Under the pieces are notes generated by a model. That model worked only from the letters and a program-made list of their open reading frames with translations. It made no database searches and was not told where the DNA came from. DNA of 39,459 nucleotides from a virus: positions 1 through 39,459 of IMG/VR virus record IMGVR_UViG_3300028299_000354; one strand, 5' to 3'. Made by a program: the position numbers and the translations under genes. Shown piece by piece: positions 31,942 to 39,382 of this stretch (within the stretch, counting starts at the first letter, position 1; each line of letters starts with the position of its first letter).

Positions 31942-32057
31942 ATCAATAAACCGACATTTCACACCATATTGAATGTATATTCATACATACTTGTGAGTAT
32001 ATTCGTGTTACCGTTCACAAGCATTACTGGTTAAAAGGAAATGTCGGTTTTATCGAT
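31942..32057 (-). repeat. Structured repeat E3 enclosed by a long inverted repeat
   Basis: The 43-base core 31989-32031 (ACTTGTG...CACAAG...ATTACTGGT) matches the second half of E2 at most positions (about 36 of 43). It is enclosed by ATCAATAAACCGACATTTC (31942-31960) and its near-perfect inverted copy GAAATGTCGGTTTTATCGAT (32038-32057). A different small hairpin (TGAATGTATATTCA) replaces the first E1/E2 hairpin, while the two-hairpin layout stays. It sits between the excisionase-like and replisome organizer genes. Confidence 0.75.
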
Positions 32058-32058
32058 T

Positions 32059-32241
32059 TTAGTAGTTCGAATTTTTTTCTTTAAATTTGTTTAGTTCTGC
32101 TTCAGTAACTCTCCATTGGTTACCGAGTTTAAATGCTCGTAATTTGCCTTGTTTGATGTATTTGAGCAACGTTCTTCTAGATACACCCAGGATATCAATT
32201 AAATCACTGAGCGTATAATGGTTTTCTGTTTCGTTGTGCAT
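32059..32241 (-). CDS. Excisionase-type helix-turn-helix protein
   Basis: 60 residues, YTLSDLIDILGVSRRTLLKYIKQGKLRAFKLGNQWRVTEAEL: a MerR/excisionase-family winged HTH (HTH_17). GAGGTG upstream. It overlaps the BRO gene by 38 bases. Excisionase, directionality factor for one of the recombinases, or a small regulator are all possible. Confidence 0.85.
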   Translation of the reverse strand: MHNETENHYTLSDLIDILGVSRRTLLKYIKQGKLRAFKLGNQWRVTEAELNKFKEKNSNY

Positions 32242-32968
32242 TTTTTGTCACCTCATATTCGGATAGAATTCTTTCAATGAATGTTATCCCGCTTTTATAA
32301 ACATAAGTCCTGGTAGAGATTAATATAGTTCCACCTGCGACTGATTTCGTTTCTACGACTCTAAAGTATTTACGGTCACAGTACTCCTGGAATGGTTGAT
32401 TACGATCATCTAAGATATGCGTAGCTCTAAGTATCTTAAACAACTCCATACTGCCTATTCCTTTAAATTTTAGAACGTCATGTGCGATATCTAAATCTAC
32501 ACATTGTGAGGAACCTAATAATTTGTTGATATATTTAAGCTTTGGTTCATTGATTTTCTTATCTGTCTCAAGGACACTATTTCTTACTTTAATATCCTGA
32601 TATTCATCTAAGAATTTTATTACTACATTTGGATCGTGAAAGTCATCTACTTGATAGTCTCCAAATTTTAATAGTTGTGGTAATACTATACGATATAACC
32701 AATCATTAATCATTTGAGCTTCAGCTTTTTTTGAAGAAAACATACATGTACTGATGTTATTAGCTGATATAAAAAGTCTTTTTGCCTTCCCTTTTTCGTC
32801 TGGAACTTCAATTGTCTTGATTTCATTTGCTGGTATTTTAGTTCTACATTCCTGTACATTTTTGATATCAAGAAGTCTTGCGATATCAACCAAGCAAAAA
32901 TAAGGTTGATCCTCTACAAAAGATGTTCTAACGACACCATACTCTGCATTTGAAAATTCCTTAATCAT
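32204..32968 (-). CDS. BRO-N antirepressor
   Basis: 254 residues: N-terminal BRO-N domain (VVRTSFVEDQPYFCLVDIARLLDIKNV, ISANNISTCMFSSKKAEAQMINDWLYRIVLP) and a C-terminal domain resembling KilAC/antirepressor ends (LDIAHDVLKFKGIGSMELFKIL). Such proteins relieve repression during lytic switch. AAAGGATAAGTT ribosome site. Part of the early operon started at 34248. Confidence 0.88.
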   Translation of the reverse strand: MIKEFSNAEYGVVRTSFVEDQPYFCLVDIARLLDIKNVQECRTKIPANEIKTIEVPDEKGKAKRLFISANNISTCMFSSKKAEAQMINDWLYRIVLPQLLKFGDYQVDDFHDPNVVIKFLDEYQDIKVRNSVLETDKKINEPKLKYINKLLGSSQCVDLDIAHDVLKFKGIGSMELFKILRATHILDDRNQPFQEYCDRKYFRVVETKSVAGGTILISTRTYVYKSGITFIERILSEYEVTKNAQRNRKPLYAQ

Positions 32969-32981
32969 AACTTATCCTTTC

Positions 32982-33899
32982 TTATTTGCGAGTTGTTTTA
33001 CCAAACAACGTATCACTAATCTTCCCTTCGTAATTCTCTTTTCTTCTATTCATCTTGTGGATATAGATTTGTGTGGTTGCTGGGTCTTTATGTCTAAGCA
33101 AATGTTGTGTGCTTTCAATGCCTGCGCCTTCAAGTAGGGACAACGTTGCTGTCGTGTGTCTTAAGCTATGTGCAGAATATTTTGGACTATCGATGCCTAT
33201 TTGTCTCAAGTATTCTTTAACTACAGCCCGAATTGATCTTGTTTGCATTCTCTCTCCGTAATTCGTATGACCATGATTAATGAATAGTGGTTTGAATTCA
33301 TCGGAACGTTTTATTAAATATTCTTCAATGATTGCGTAAACTTGTGGTGATAATTTTACATAAGTATCCTTATCATCATGTCCTTTTCCCATTACAAATA
33401 ATACCTGGGATTCTTCAATAAAATCGATATCTTCTGTATCTGATCTTTCAACTTCAATTGTCCTTAATCCGGTTGTAAGCAACAAACTGATTAAAGCATA
33501 ATTTCTTTGACCTAGAATATCTTTTCTAGCGTGCAGCTCAGCTCTATGTAAAAGCTTCTTTGAGTCTGCAACCGAGAGTGCTTCACGTTTAAAGTTTGAT
33601 TCAATCTTCATTCCTTTTATACCTTCTGCGATATTAGGTCCATATCCCTCAATATAATACCATCGGTAGAAATTTCGAATGACAACAATGTGTTTCTGAA
33701 CTGAAGCAGCTTTTAGTCTGTTTTTGATGCGTTCACGGTAATTCATGACATCATACCTAGTTGGTAAGTTAGGAAGATTATCAATATATGAAACATACTC
33801 TAATAGAATCCTTTGGTAGCCTTCTTTCGTAGCTGGTTTAATATCAATATATCTAATATACTGATTGACTCTGTCTTTTAATGATTCTTGAGTATTCAT
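32982..33899 (-). CDS. Tyrosine recombinase (XerC/D-like)
   Basis: 305 residues with an N-terminal SAM-like core-binding domain and a catalytic domain: R146 (TTGLRTIEV), K172 (GKGHDD), H244xxR247 (SAHSLRHTT), H270 (LLRHKDPATT), Y279 (QIYIHKMN). All six catalytic positions are present. No AP2-like arm-binding domain, so it is a minimal Xer-type. It lies in the early operon, away from the serine recombinases. Integration/excision or dimer resolution are both possible. Confidence 0.92.
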   Translation of the reverse strand: MNTQESLKDRVNQYIRYIDIKPATKEGYQRILLEYVSYIDNLPNLPTRYDVMNYRERIKNRLKAASVQKHIVVIRNFYRWYYIEGYGPNIAEGIKGMKIESNFKREALSVADSKKLLHRAELHARKDILGQRNYALISLLLTTGLRTIEVERSDTEDIDFIEESQVLFVMGKGHDDKDTYVKLSPQVYAIIEEYLIKRSDEFKPLFINHGHTNYGERMQTRSIRAVVKEYLRQIGIDSPKYSAHSLRHTTATLSLLEGAGIESTQHLLRHKDPATTQIYIHKMNRRKENYEGKISDTLFGKTTRK

Positions 33900-33917
33900 A
33901 TCATTACCTATTCCGCT

Positions 33918-34208
33918 CTAACTGCTGCTATTTAGATCTTTGTATTTATCTATATACTCTGATTCAAATTGCAACAATCTATCTGCATCCATTTGAAGTG
34001 CCTTTGTAAGTCTTAGTAGCATCGATACTGGAAGTTTGCTTCCCCTATTACCATTTTCAAGTTGATAATAATAGTAATGAGTTACATCCAGTTCCCTTGA
34101 AACTACTTCGACCGACAAACCGAGTTCTAATCTGCGTTCAAGCAGATAGAATCTAGGTAATGGTATCTTCTTCTTTTTGGATATTTTATTCATGTTTTCT
34201 ACAAGCAA
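33918..34208 (-). CDS. XRE-type HTH regulator (Cro-like), first gene of the early operon
   Basis: 96 residues from TTG 34208, chosen because AGGGAGG lies 8 bases upstream and the ATG start at 34259 would place that site within coding sequence. RLELGLSVEVVSRELDVTHYYYYQLENGNRGSKLP is an XRE HTH. Divergent from the repressor gene at 34441. Likely Cro-like in the genetic switch. Confidence 0.75.
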   Translation of the reverse strand: MLVENMNKISKKKKIPLPRFYLLERRLELGLSVEVVSRELDVTHYYYYQLENGNRGSKLPVSMLLRLTKALQMDADRLLQFESEYIDKYKDLNSSS

Positions 34209-34247
34209 TAGTGTTTCCTCCCTTAGATGAATTTTGATGGTGCCTAT

Positions 34248-34276
34248 ATTGTATATCAAAGAATGAAAAGTGAAAA
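34248..34276 (-). promoter_or_regulatory. Early leftward promoter of the Cro-like gene
   Basis: Minus strand TTTTCA, 17-base spacer, TACAAT; about 40 bases before the TTG start. Confidence 0.45.
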
Positions 34277-34378
34277 TATATTGTGCAAATAAATCGTTAT
34301 GAGAAACAAAGAGAGTTTACTTGATATATAGAAATAACGTATTTACACTATATTTTTAAGTTAATGCATACAATAATA

Positions 34379-34408
34379 TTGACAACGCTACATTTGTTGT
34401 CATATAAT
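34379..34408 (+). promoter_or_regulatory. Repressor promoter with palindromic operator
   Basis: TTGACA, 18-base spacer, TATAAT. The spacer contains GACAAC...GTTGTC (34381-34401), a 6-bp palindrome with a 9-base centre, the natural operator for the XRE repressor. The rest of 34277-34378 between the divergent genes has only A+T-rich sequence. Confidence 0.75.
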
Positions 34409-34440
34409 TATTGATAATATGCTACAAAAAGGAGAATATT

Positions 34441-35037
34441 ATGCAGAGCTTGAACACTACTGATGCATTTAATAAATTATTTATAAGCGAAAACTTAAAA
34501 AGACTTAGATTATCATACAACCTTTCAACAACTGAAGTTGGGAAGATTATCGGCAAAACTAGACAGGGTTATTTGAATTATGAAAACGGATCTCGTGAAA
34601 TTGGTATCTATGATTTAATAACATTATCTGGCTACTACAATGTATATATTGATGTCATTGTAGGGAATCCATTCACTTTAAGAAATGAAAAGTTGCTAGC
34701 ATTTAGAACATTTGAATATCTTGATAATGAATTGAAGGAAGTTATGCCAATTACAATCTCTACCGTTCATGATGATGTTATATGTGTTAAGTATGATGAT
34801 TTGAAACTTAATTTCTTCTGGAAAACAAACACCAATCAAAAAGGGCATGAGATGATCTTCGAGTATTATAACAAACCTTACATATCAAAAGTTTTCTACA
34901 ATACAACTGGTGGTGGACATTTCTATATTAATAGTGAGCCTTTCTATTTTAATAAAGCACAAGCAGAAAGTATAGTATTTAAAGGTGTTTTCATGTCTGA
35001 ACTCATAAAAATAACAGATATACCACACTTCTTTTAA
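34441..35037 (+). CDS. XRE-family repressor (CI-like)
   Basis: 198 residues from ATG 34441 (AAAAAGGAGAATATT upstream; the 34411 start precedes this ribosome site). LSYNLSTTEVGKIIGKTRQGYLNYENGSREIG is the HTH; the C-terminal 120 residues are a non-protease domain (no Ser/Lys dyad seen), ending with a cluster of Phe/Tyr. Likely maintains lysogeny by binding the operator at 34381-34401. Confidence 0.85.
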   Translation: MQSLNTTDAFNKLFISENLKRLRLSYNLSTTEVGKIIGKTRQGYLNYENGSREIGIYDLITLSGYYNVYIDVIVGNPFTLRNEKLLAFRTFEYLDNELKEVMPITISTVHDDVICVKYDDLKLNFFWKTNTNQKGHEMIFEYYNKPYISKVFYNTTGGGHFYINSEPFYFNKAQAESIVFKGVFMSELIKITDIPHFF

Positions 35038-35077
35038 CGATTGTGCTTAAAGCTTATATATTTATGGTTTGAAATTT

Positions 35078-35086
35078 GTTATACTT
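35078..35086 (+). promoter_or_regulatory. Extended -10 promoter candidate before the recombinase leader
   Basis: TGTTATACT on the plus strand; -35 poor. It lies between the repressor stop and the terminator hairpin. Confidence 0.4.
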
Positions 35087-35143
35087 GATTCCGGTAAGTT
35101 AGGAAATATCTATATGAACATTCTTTAATTTTATCCTTTCTAA

Positions 35144-35174
35144 AGGAGTTGCTTTCGGGCAACTTCTTTTTTTA
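35144..35174 (+). terminator. Intrinsic terminator after the repressor
   Basis: AAGGAGTTGC-TTTCGG-GCAACTTCTT, ten pairs with one G-U, then a T-tract. If transcripts from the 35081 promoter pass it, it could attenuate the recombinase genes. Confidence 0.8.
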
Positions 35175-35190
35175 TTAGAAAGGACAGCAG

Positions 35191-35337
35191 ATGGACGACA
35201 ATATAGAATTTCAACAAAAGAAAATGATGCTAGATGAATTGTATAAAGCCAAAAAAATAAGCGGTACCGAATGGTATGACGCTTTATCACAACTTATAGC
35301 TGAGTATGATCTGGATAAAGAAATAAACTCGCAATAA
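35191..35337 (+). CDS. 48-aa protein before the serine recombinases
   Basis: ATG 35191 (AAAGGACAGCAG upstream) to TAA 35335. MDDNIEFQQKKMMLDELYKA..., a charged helical peptide with GTEWYDALSQLIAEYDLDKE. It lies between the terminator and the conserved promoter block B. Its proximity suggests it is part of the recombinase unit; an accessory or regulatory peptide is possible. Confidence 0.6.
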   Translation: MDDNIEFQQKKMMLDELYKAKKISGTEWYDALSQLIAEYDLDKEINSQ

Positions 35338-35340
35338 ACT

Positions 35341-35380
35341 ACTTGCTATTTATTGCTTTTTGAGTGATGTATATAGTAAC
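35341..35380 (+). promoter_or_regulatory. Promoter-like conserved block B before the first serine recombinase
   Basis: ACTTGCTATTTATTGC... then GAGTGATGTATATAGTAAC; 35 of 40 bases identical to block A (19450-19489). It overlaps the last bases of the 48-aa gene region and precedes AGGAGGTG of the recombinase. Confidence 0.5.
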
Positions 35381-35396
35381 GAAAAGGAGGTGCATT

Positions 35397-37097
35397 ATGT
35401 TAGAAAAAAGAGTGTTTGTCATGGAACCCGAGCAGATGATTCATGAAGATTCTAATGGGATGCCAGTTTTAAAGTCAAAAAAGAAAGTTTGTGCATACGC
35501 CAGGGTTTCTACAGATTCAGACGATCAGTTAAATAGTTACCAAGCACAGATAGATGAATTCACGAAAAAAATACAAGATAATGAAGAATGGGAATTTATC
35601 AGGATGTATGCAGACGAAGGAATTTCTGGAACCAGCATCAAGAAACGTCCAGAATTCTTAAACATGATTGAAGATGCACGAGAAGGAAAAATTGATTTAA
35701 TTCTAACAAAGTCTTTATCTAGATTTGCTAGAAACACAGTAGATACATTAACAATTGTTAGAGAATTAAGAAGCATTGGTGTTGAAGTGTTCTTTGAAAA
35801 AGAAAACATTTATTCATCAGATACCAAAGTAGATTTTATGCTAACAATCTTTTCCTCAATTGCGCAGGAAGAAGCTAGAAACATAAGCGAGAATGTCAAA
35901 TGGGGATTTCAAAAAAGGTTTAAAGAAGGAAAAGTTCATATCAACACAAAACGATTCCTTGGATATGATAAGGATGATGATGGAAAAATCATCATTAATG
36001 ATATTCAAGCAAAAACGGTTAGAATGATTTTTGATATGTACATTGCAGGTTCCTCATTAAAAGAGATTGTTGAATTCTTGACAGAAAATGAAATTCCAAA
36101 TGGTCGAGATGAGATCTTTTGGACATCTGCTACAGTAAGCACAATCCTCACCAATGAAAAATACTGTGGTGATGCAATACTTCAGAAACGAGTAACCTTG
36201 GATTACCTCACACACAAATCAGTTAAAAACAATGGCCATGCTCCAAAGTACTATATCATGAACAATCATGAGCCTATCATTCCAAGAAAAAAATTCGAGC
36301 TAGTTCAAAGTTTAAAAACCAAAAGAGGTAAAAAGAAAAGCACTTCGAATTATGGTAACAAATATGCACTTAGCGGAATGGTCTATTGTGGTGAATGCGG
36401 TAAGGTTATGAACCGCCATTACTACAACTACAATAAACCGACTCAAAGGATAGTGTTATCCTGTAAAAACAGATACAAAGATCCTCATGTTTGTAGCAAC
36501 AAACCAGTTGATAATGATTTGCTAGAGAATGCCGTAATAGAATCAATCCAAAAACTTAATCTTCATAACCCTAAAATTGTAAATGATACACTAAGCTTAG
36601 TAAAATCTAGTTTAGATTCATCCTATATGGAAATGGAAATCAAAGAAACACAAAAACAAATTAATACTCTTGAAAGTGAAATCAAAGAGATCATCAACAT
36701 AAACGTTGGCTCAATGGTCGAAAATACAGATTTCTATAAAGCAGTCTACAATGAAAAGAAAGCTTCTTTGATCCAACTGAAGGCAGACTTGCAAAATAAA
36801 AAAGGCTTACTTATCGATCAGCATCTTCACGATGAACGGATTCAACAAATAAGCGAATTTTTAAAAGGTTATACTTCTCTTAATAAGAATATACTCTTAG
36901 GAGTTTATAAAGCAATTATTGCAGTTAGCCAAAATGAAGTAATCTTTGTAATGAGTGATAGCAAGCTTTCTCAAAAAGAAATTCAAGATAACATTGAAAC
37001 CTATAAATCACTAAAACGAATCGAAAGTAATACAATCGTTAATTTTGATGCAAAGCGATCAATCACTTATCACATCGTAAAACATAGTGGTAAATAG
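35397..37097 (+). CDS. Large serine recombinase 1
   Basis: 566 residues from ATG 35397 (AGGAGGTG CATT before it). Catalytic domain: ARVSTDSDDQL with S38, SLSRFARNT, EEARNISENVKWGF; recombinase domain with RFLGYDKDDDG; a CGECGK...C...C zinc ribbon near residues 320-360 and a coiled-coil C-terminal region. Performs site-specific integration/excision. No catalytic residue missing. A 2-bp gap to the second recombinase means co-translation. Confidence 0.95.
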   Translation: MLEKRVFVMEPEQMIHEDSNGMPVLKSKKKVCAYARVSTDSDDQLNSYQAQIDEFTKKIQDNEEWEFIRMYADEGISGTSIKKRPEFLNMIEDAREGKIDLILTKSLSRFARNTVDTLTIVRELRSIGVEVFFEKENIYSSDTKVDFMLTIFSSIAQEEARNISENVKWGFQKRFKEGKVHINTKRFLGYDKDDDGKIIINDIQAKTVRMIFDMYIAGSSLKEIVEFLTENEIPNGRDEIFWTSATVSTILTNEKYCGDAILQKRVTLDYLTHKSVKNNGHAPKYYIMNNHEPIIPRKKFELVQSLKTKRGKKKSTSNYGNKYALSGMVYCGECGKVMNRHYYNYNKPTQRIVLSCKNRYKDPHVCSNKPVDNDLLENAVIESIQKLNLHNPKIVNDTLSLVKSSLDSSYMEMEIKETQKQINTLESEIKEIININVGSMVENTDFYKAVYNEKKASLIQLKADLQNKKGLLIDQHLHDERIQQISEFLKGYTSLNKNILLGVYKAIIAVSQNEVIFVMSDSKLSQKEIQDNIETYKSLKRIESNTIVNFDAKRSITYHIVKHSGK

Positions 37098-37099
37098 TA

Positions 37100-38752
37100 A
37101 TGAAAGTTGTAGAACTGTTAGATTTAGAGTCTTATGAAAAGAATCAACAAAAAAAGAACGTATGTGCATATGCAAGAGTTTCCTCAACTAAGGATGTTCA
37201 AACAACTTCATTTGATTTACAAGTTGAAACGTATACAAAAATGATACAGAGTAATCCTGAATGGAATTTTGCTGGTGTCTATGCAGATGAAGGAAAAAGT
37301 GGAACCAATTTAGTCTACAGAGATCAATTTAACTTGATGGTTGATTTAGCTAAATCAGGAACCATCGATATGATAATAACAAAATCTGTATCCAGGTTTG
37401 CAAGAAACACCATAGATTGTTTATCTGTTATTCAAGAACTAAAGAGACATGGAACTGAAGTGTGGTTTGAAAAAGAAAACTTATCTTCATTTGATCCAAA
37501 GATAGAATTCGTTATTGCTGTAATGGCAGGTATGGCTGAAGAGGAATCAAGAGGAATAAGTGAAAACGTGAAATGGGGAGTACGTAAAAGATTTAGAGAT
37601 GGAATTGTACCCATGGTAACTTCTCAAATCCTAGGTTACGACCGAGATGATAACAACAACATAATTATTAATAAGAAAGAAGCCAAAGTTATCAAACTGA
37701 TTTTCAAAATGTACTCAGAAGGCATATCCTTAAGACTAATAGCTGAACATTTGAATACATTAAGTCTAAAAACAAAATATGGAAATAAGGCATACTATGA
37801 AGGTGCAATTCGAGGGATTATTAATAACGAACGATATACTGGAAATGCAATACTTCAAAAATCAATTAGAAAGAAAGTAGGCGATCGTTCAGGAGATAAG
37901 AATCAGCAAACTCATCCGAAATACTACGTTCAAAACTCACATCCTGCTATTGTTTCTCAAGAGCTATTTGATGAGGTACATAAAATAAAAAATAAGCGCA
38001 TTCTTAAATACAATCATATCCTTGATAAAAAGCAATTAAAAAAAGTCGGTACCAATCGTTCTGAATATGCAGAGTTTGTCGAATGTGGAATATGTGGCAA
38101 GAATTACCATTTCAAAGTAAACAATAAAAACACAATCTCAGAAAAAGAAATCCTTGTATGTTTTTCAAACAAAGTAAATAAGAAATGTGATAATGATGCT
38201 TTATTTATAGAAACCTTTGATGAAATGCTTATCTCGCAAATAAACAATATCTTAAAGCATAAAGATGAGTTCCTAAATAGCCTTCGTAAGGCTTTAATGA
38301 TTCATCCTGCTATCATTGACCTCAATTCCTGTTTGAAGCAAGCACAGGAAAAATTAGACGAGTATGACGCGAAGTTAAGGAATCTCATATCTTCTTCTGA
38401 TGACTTAGATAAGCTTGTACGAGATGAGATAATATCACTTAAGAATGAGACTGAATTAGATCTACTTAAAAGTAAGAACGCTTTATTAACAACTCACAAT
38501 ATTTCATCTGTTATTAAAAAAATTAAAGCATTGCTTAATACGCATAAAGTACCGATAGAAAGCATAACAGATTTTTCATTTAGAGATTTATTCACAAAAG
38601 TTATAGTACACGATAGAGATCATATTGAATTTGTGATAAATGCATTTCAGAGCACCTACCAGAAAAGTGTGTATTCCTTTCCATCAATTGAGACTGAATA
38701 TATAATTCGCAAAACTAAACACAAAGCACAAAGTGTAATTAACCTTTATTAA
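37100..38752 (+). CDS. Large serine recombinase 2
   Basis: 550 residues. Catalytic S28 in ARVSSTKD, SVSRFARNT, EEESRGISENVKWGV; zinc-ribbon-like CGICGKNY...C...C around residues 330-370; coiled-coil in the C-terminus. Sequence resembles recombinase 1 but is distinctly different. Tandem large serine recombinases act as a pair in some elements (SCCmec CcrA/CcrB). Which of the two catalyses integration here cannot be told from sequence. Confidence 0.95.
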   Translation: MKVVELLDLESYEKNQQKKNVCAYARVSSTKDVQTTSFDLQVETYTKMIQSNPEWNFAGVYADEGKSGTNLVYRDQFNLMVDLAKSGTIDMIITKSVSRFARNTIDCLSVIQELKRHGTEVWFEKENLSSFDPKIEFVIAVMAGMAEEESRGISENVKWGVRKRFRDGIVPMVTSQILGYDRDDNNNIIINKKEAKVIKLIFKMYSEGISLRLIAEHLNTLSLKTKYGNKAYYEGAIRGIINNERYTGNAILQKSIRKKVGDRSGDKNQQTHPKYYVQNSHPAIVSQELFDEVHKIKNKRILKYNHILDKKQLKKVGTNRSEYAEFVECGICGKNYHFKVNNKNTISEKEILVCFSNKVNKKCDNDALFIETFDEMLISQINNILKHKDEFLNSLRKALMIHPAIIDLNSCLKQAQEKLDEYDAKLRNLISSSDDLDKLVRDEIISLKNETELDLLKSKNALLTTHNISSVIKKIKALLNTHKVPIESITDFSFRDLFTKVIVHDRDHIEFVINAFQSTYQKSVYSFPSIETEYIIRKTKHKAQSVINLY

Positions 38753-38791
38753 ATTATTGAAACCAACAAGCCTTTGTATTATAATAAAAGA

Positions 38792-38845
38792 GCGACAATG
38801 TCGCAACTTATCCCTTACATAGCATGTGTGCAATTCGGCACACAT
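38792..38845. repeat. Inverted repeats downstream of the recombinases (att-region candidates)
   Basis: GCGAC-AAT-GTCGC (38792-38804) and ATGTGTGC-AATTCG-GCACACAT (38824-38845), both perfect. Serine-integrase attachment sites are imperfect palindromes beside the gene, so these could be recombination sites or att half-sites. They could also be transcription hairpins. Confidence 0.35.
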
Positions 38846-38854
38846 CCCCTTCCT

Positions 38855-38885
38855 AAGAACCGCAGAGATGTGGTTCTTTTCTATT
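38855..38885 (+). terminator. Terminator after the serine recombinases
   Basis: AAGAACCGC-AGAGAT-GTGGTTCTT, nine pairs with one G-U, followed by TTCTATT. Confidence 0.75.
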
Positions 38886-38910
38886 GCAAGAAACTAGTAT
38901 TATATTAAAA

Positions 38911-38932
38911 GTTCAAATCTCATCAACCGCAC
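38911..38932 (+). other. tRNA-Leu 3'-end fragment, candidate att scar
   Basis: GTTCAAATCTCATCAACCGCAC matches 20 of 22 bases of the 3' end of the tRNA-Leu at 39149-39170, but on the opposite strand. This is the usual size and position of a tRNA-targeting att core. The rest of 38886-39145 holds an inverted repeat TAACACTA...TAGTGTTA and no gene. Confidence 0.45.
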
Positions 38933-39090
38933 GAAAAACTCGAATTTTGCAAAAGTTCAACCCCCCTATGACAGATAACACTAAAGCACATACAAAATCA
39001 CTATAAATTAGTGTTAACAATAAAGAAAAATCACTGATTTCGTATTAAAATACCTACAAAAAGAAAAAAGTTTATCTCCACTTATTCGCT

Positions 39091-39117
39091 AAGTGGCGCG
39101 CTTAAGCCACTTTTTGA
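39091..39117 (+). terminator. Hairpin with T-run, terminator-like
   Basis: AAGTGGC-GCGCTTAA-GCCACTT followed by TTTG. The stem is perfect; it is convergent with the tRNA-Leu. Confidence 0.45.
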
Positions 39118-39145
39118 AATAGAAATAAACTTGGTATAATTAAGA

Positions 39146-39230
39146 TGGTGCGGTTGATGGGACTTGAACCCACACGTCACTAGGACACTACCGCCTGAAG
39201 ATAGCGCGTCTGCCATTTCGCCACAACCGC
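39146..39230 (-). tRNA. tRNA-Leu (anticodon CAG)
   Basis: 85 bases on the minus strand: acceptor GCGGTTG / CAACCGC, discriminator A, encoded CCA; D-arm GCGAAATGGCAGACGC; anticodon stem CTATC/GGTAG with loop TTCAGGC (CAG); long variable arm near TGTCCTAGTGACG; T-arm GTGGG-TTCAAGT-CCCAT. It is part of the chromosome beyond the prophage end. Confidence 0.95.
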
Positions 39231-39243
39231 AAATAGCAAATTA

Positions 39244-39272
39244 ATTATATCAAATTAAATTAAGATAGTCAC
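39244..39272 (-). promoter_or_regulatory. Promoter of the tRNA-Leu
   Basis: Minus strand GTGACT, 17-base spacer, TATAAT; ends 14 bases before the tRNA. Confidence 0.65.
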
Positions 39273-39382
39273 GTTTTTTCTTCTTTTTTTCATTTGTTAT
39301 CTATAGCTTCTAACTATCAATTGTTAAGTGATAATTCAACCAAAAATCACAAGAAAAAATAAAGAAATCACATCATTTTATG

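Noticed and set aside
21415-32057. CRISPR array or integron attC sites from the three E repeats
   Set aside because: Only three copies many kilobases apart, no spacers of constant size, no cas or integron integrase genes; the body of the repeat is conserved, unlike attC.
35099-35290. Minus-strand frame of 63 codons
   Set aside because: It overlaps the plus-strand terminator and the 48-aa gene, which has a good ribosome site; the minus frame has none.
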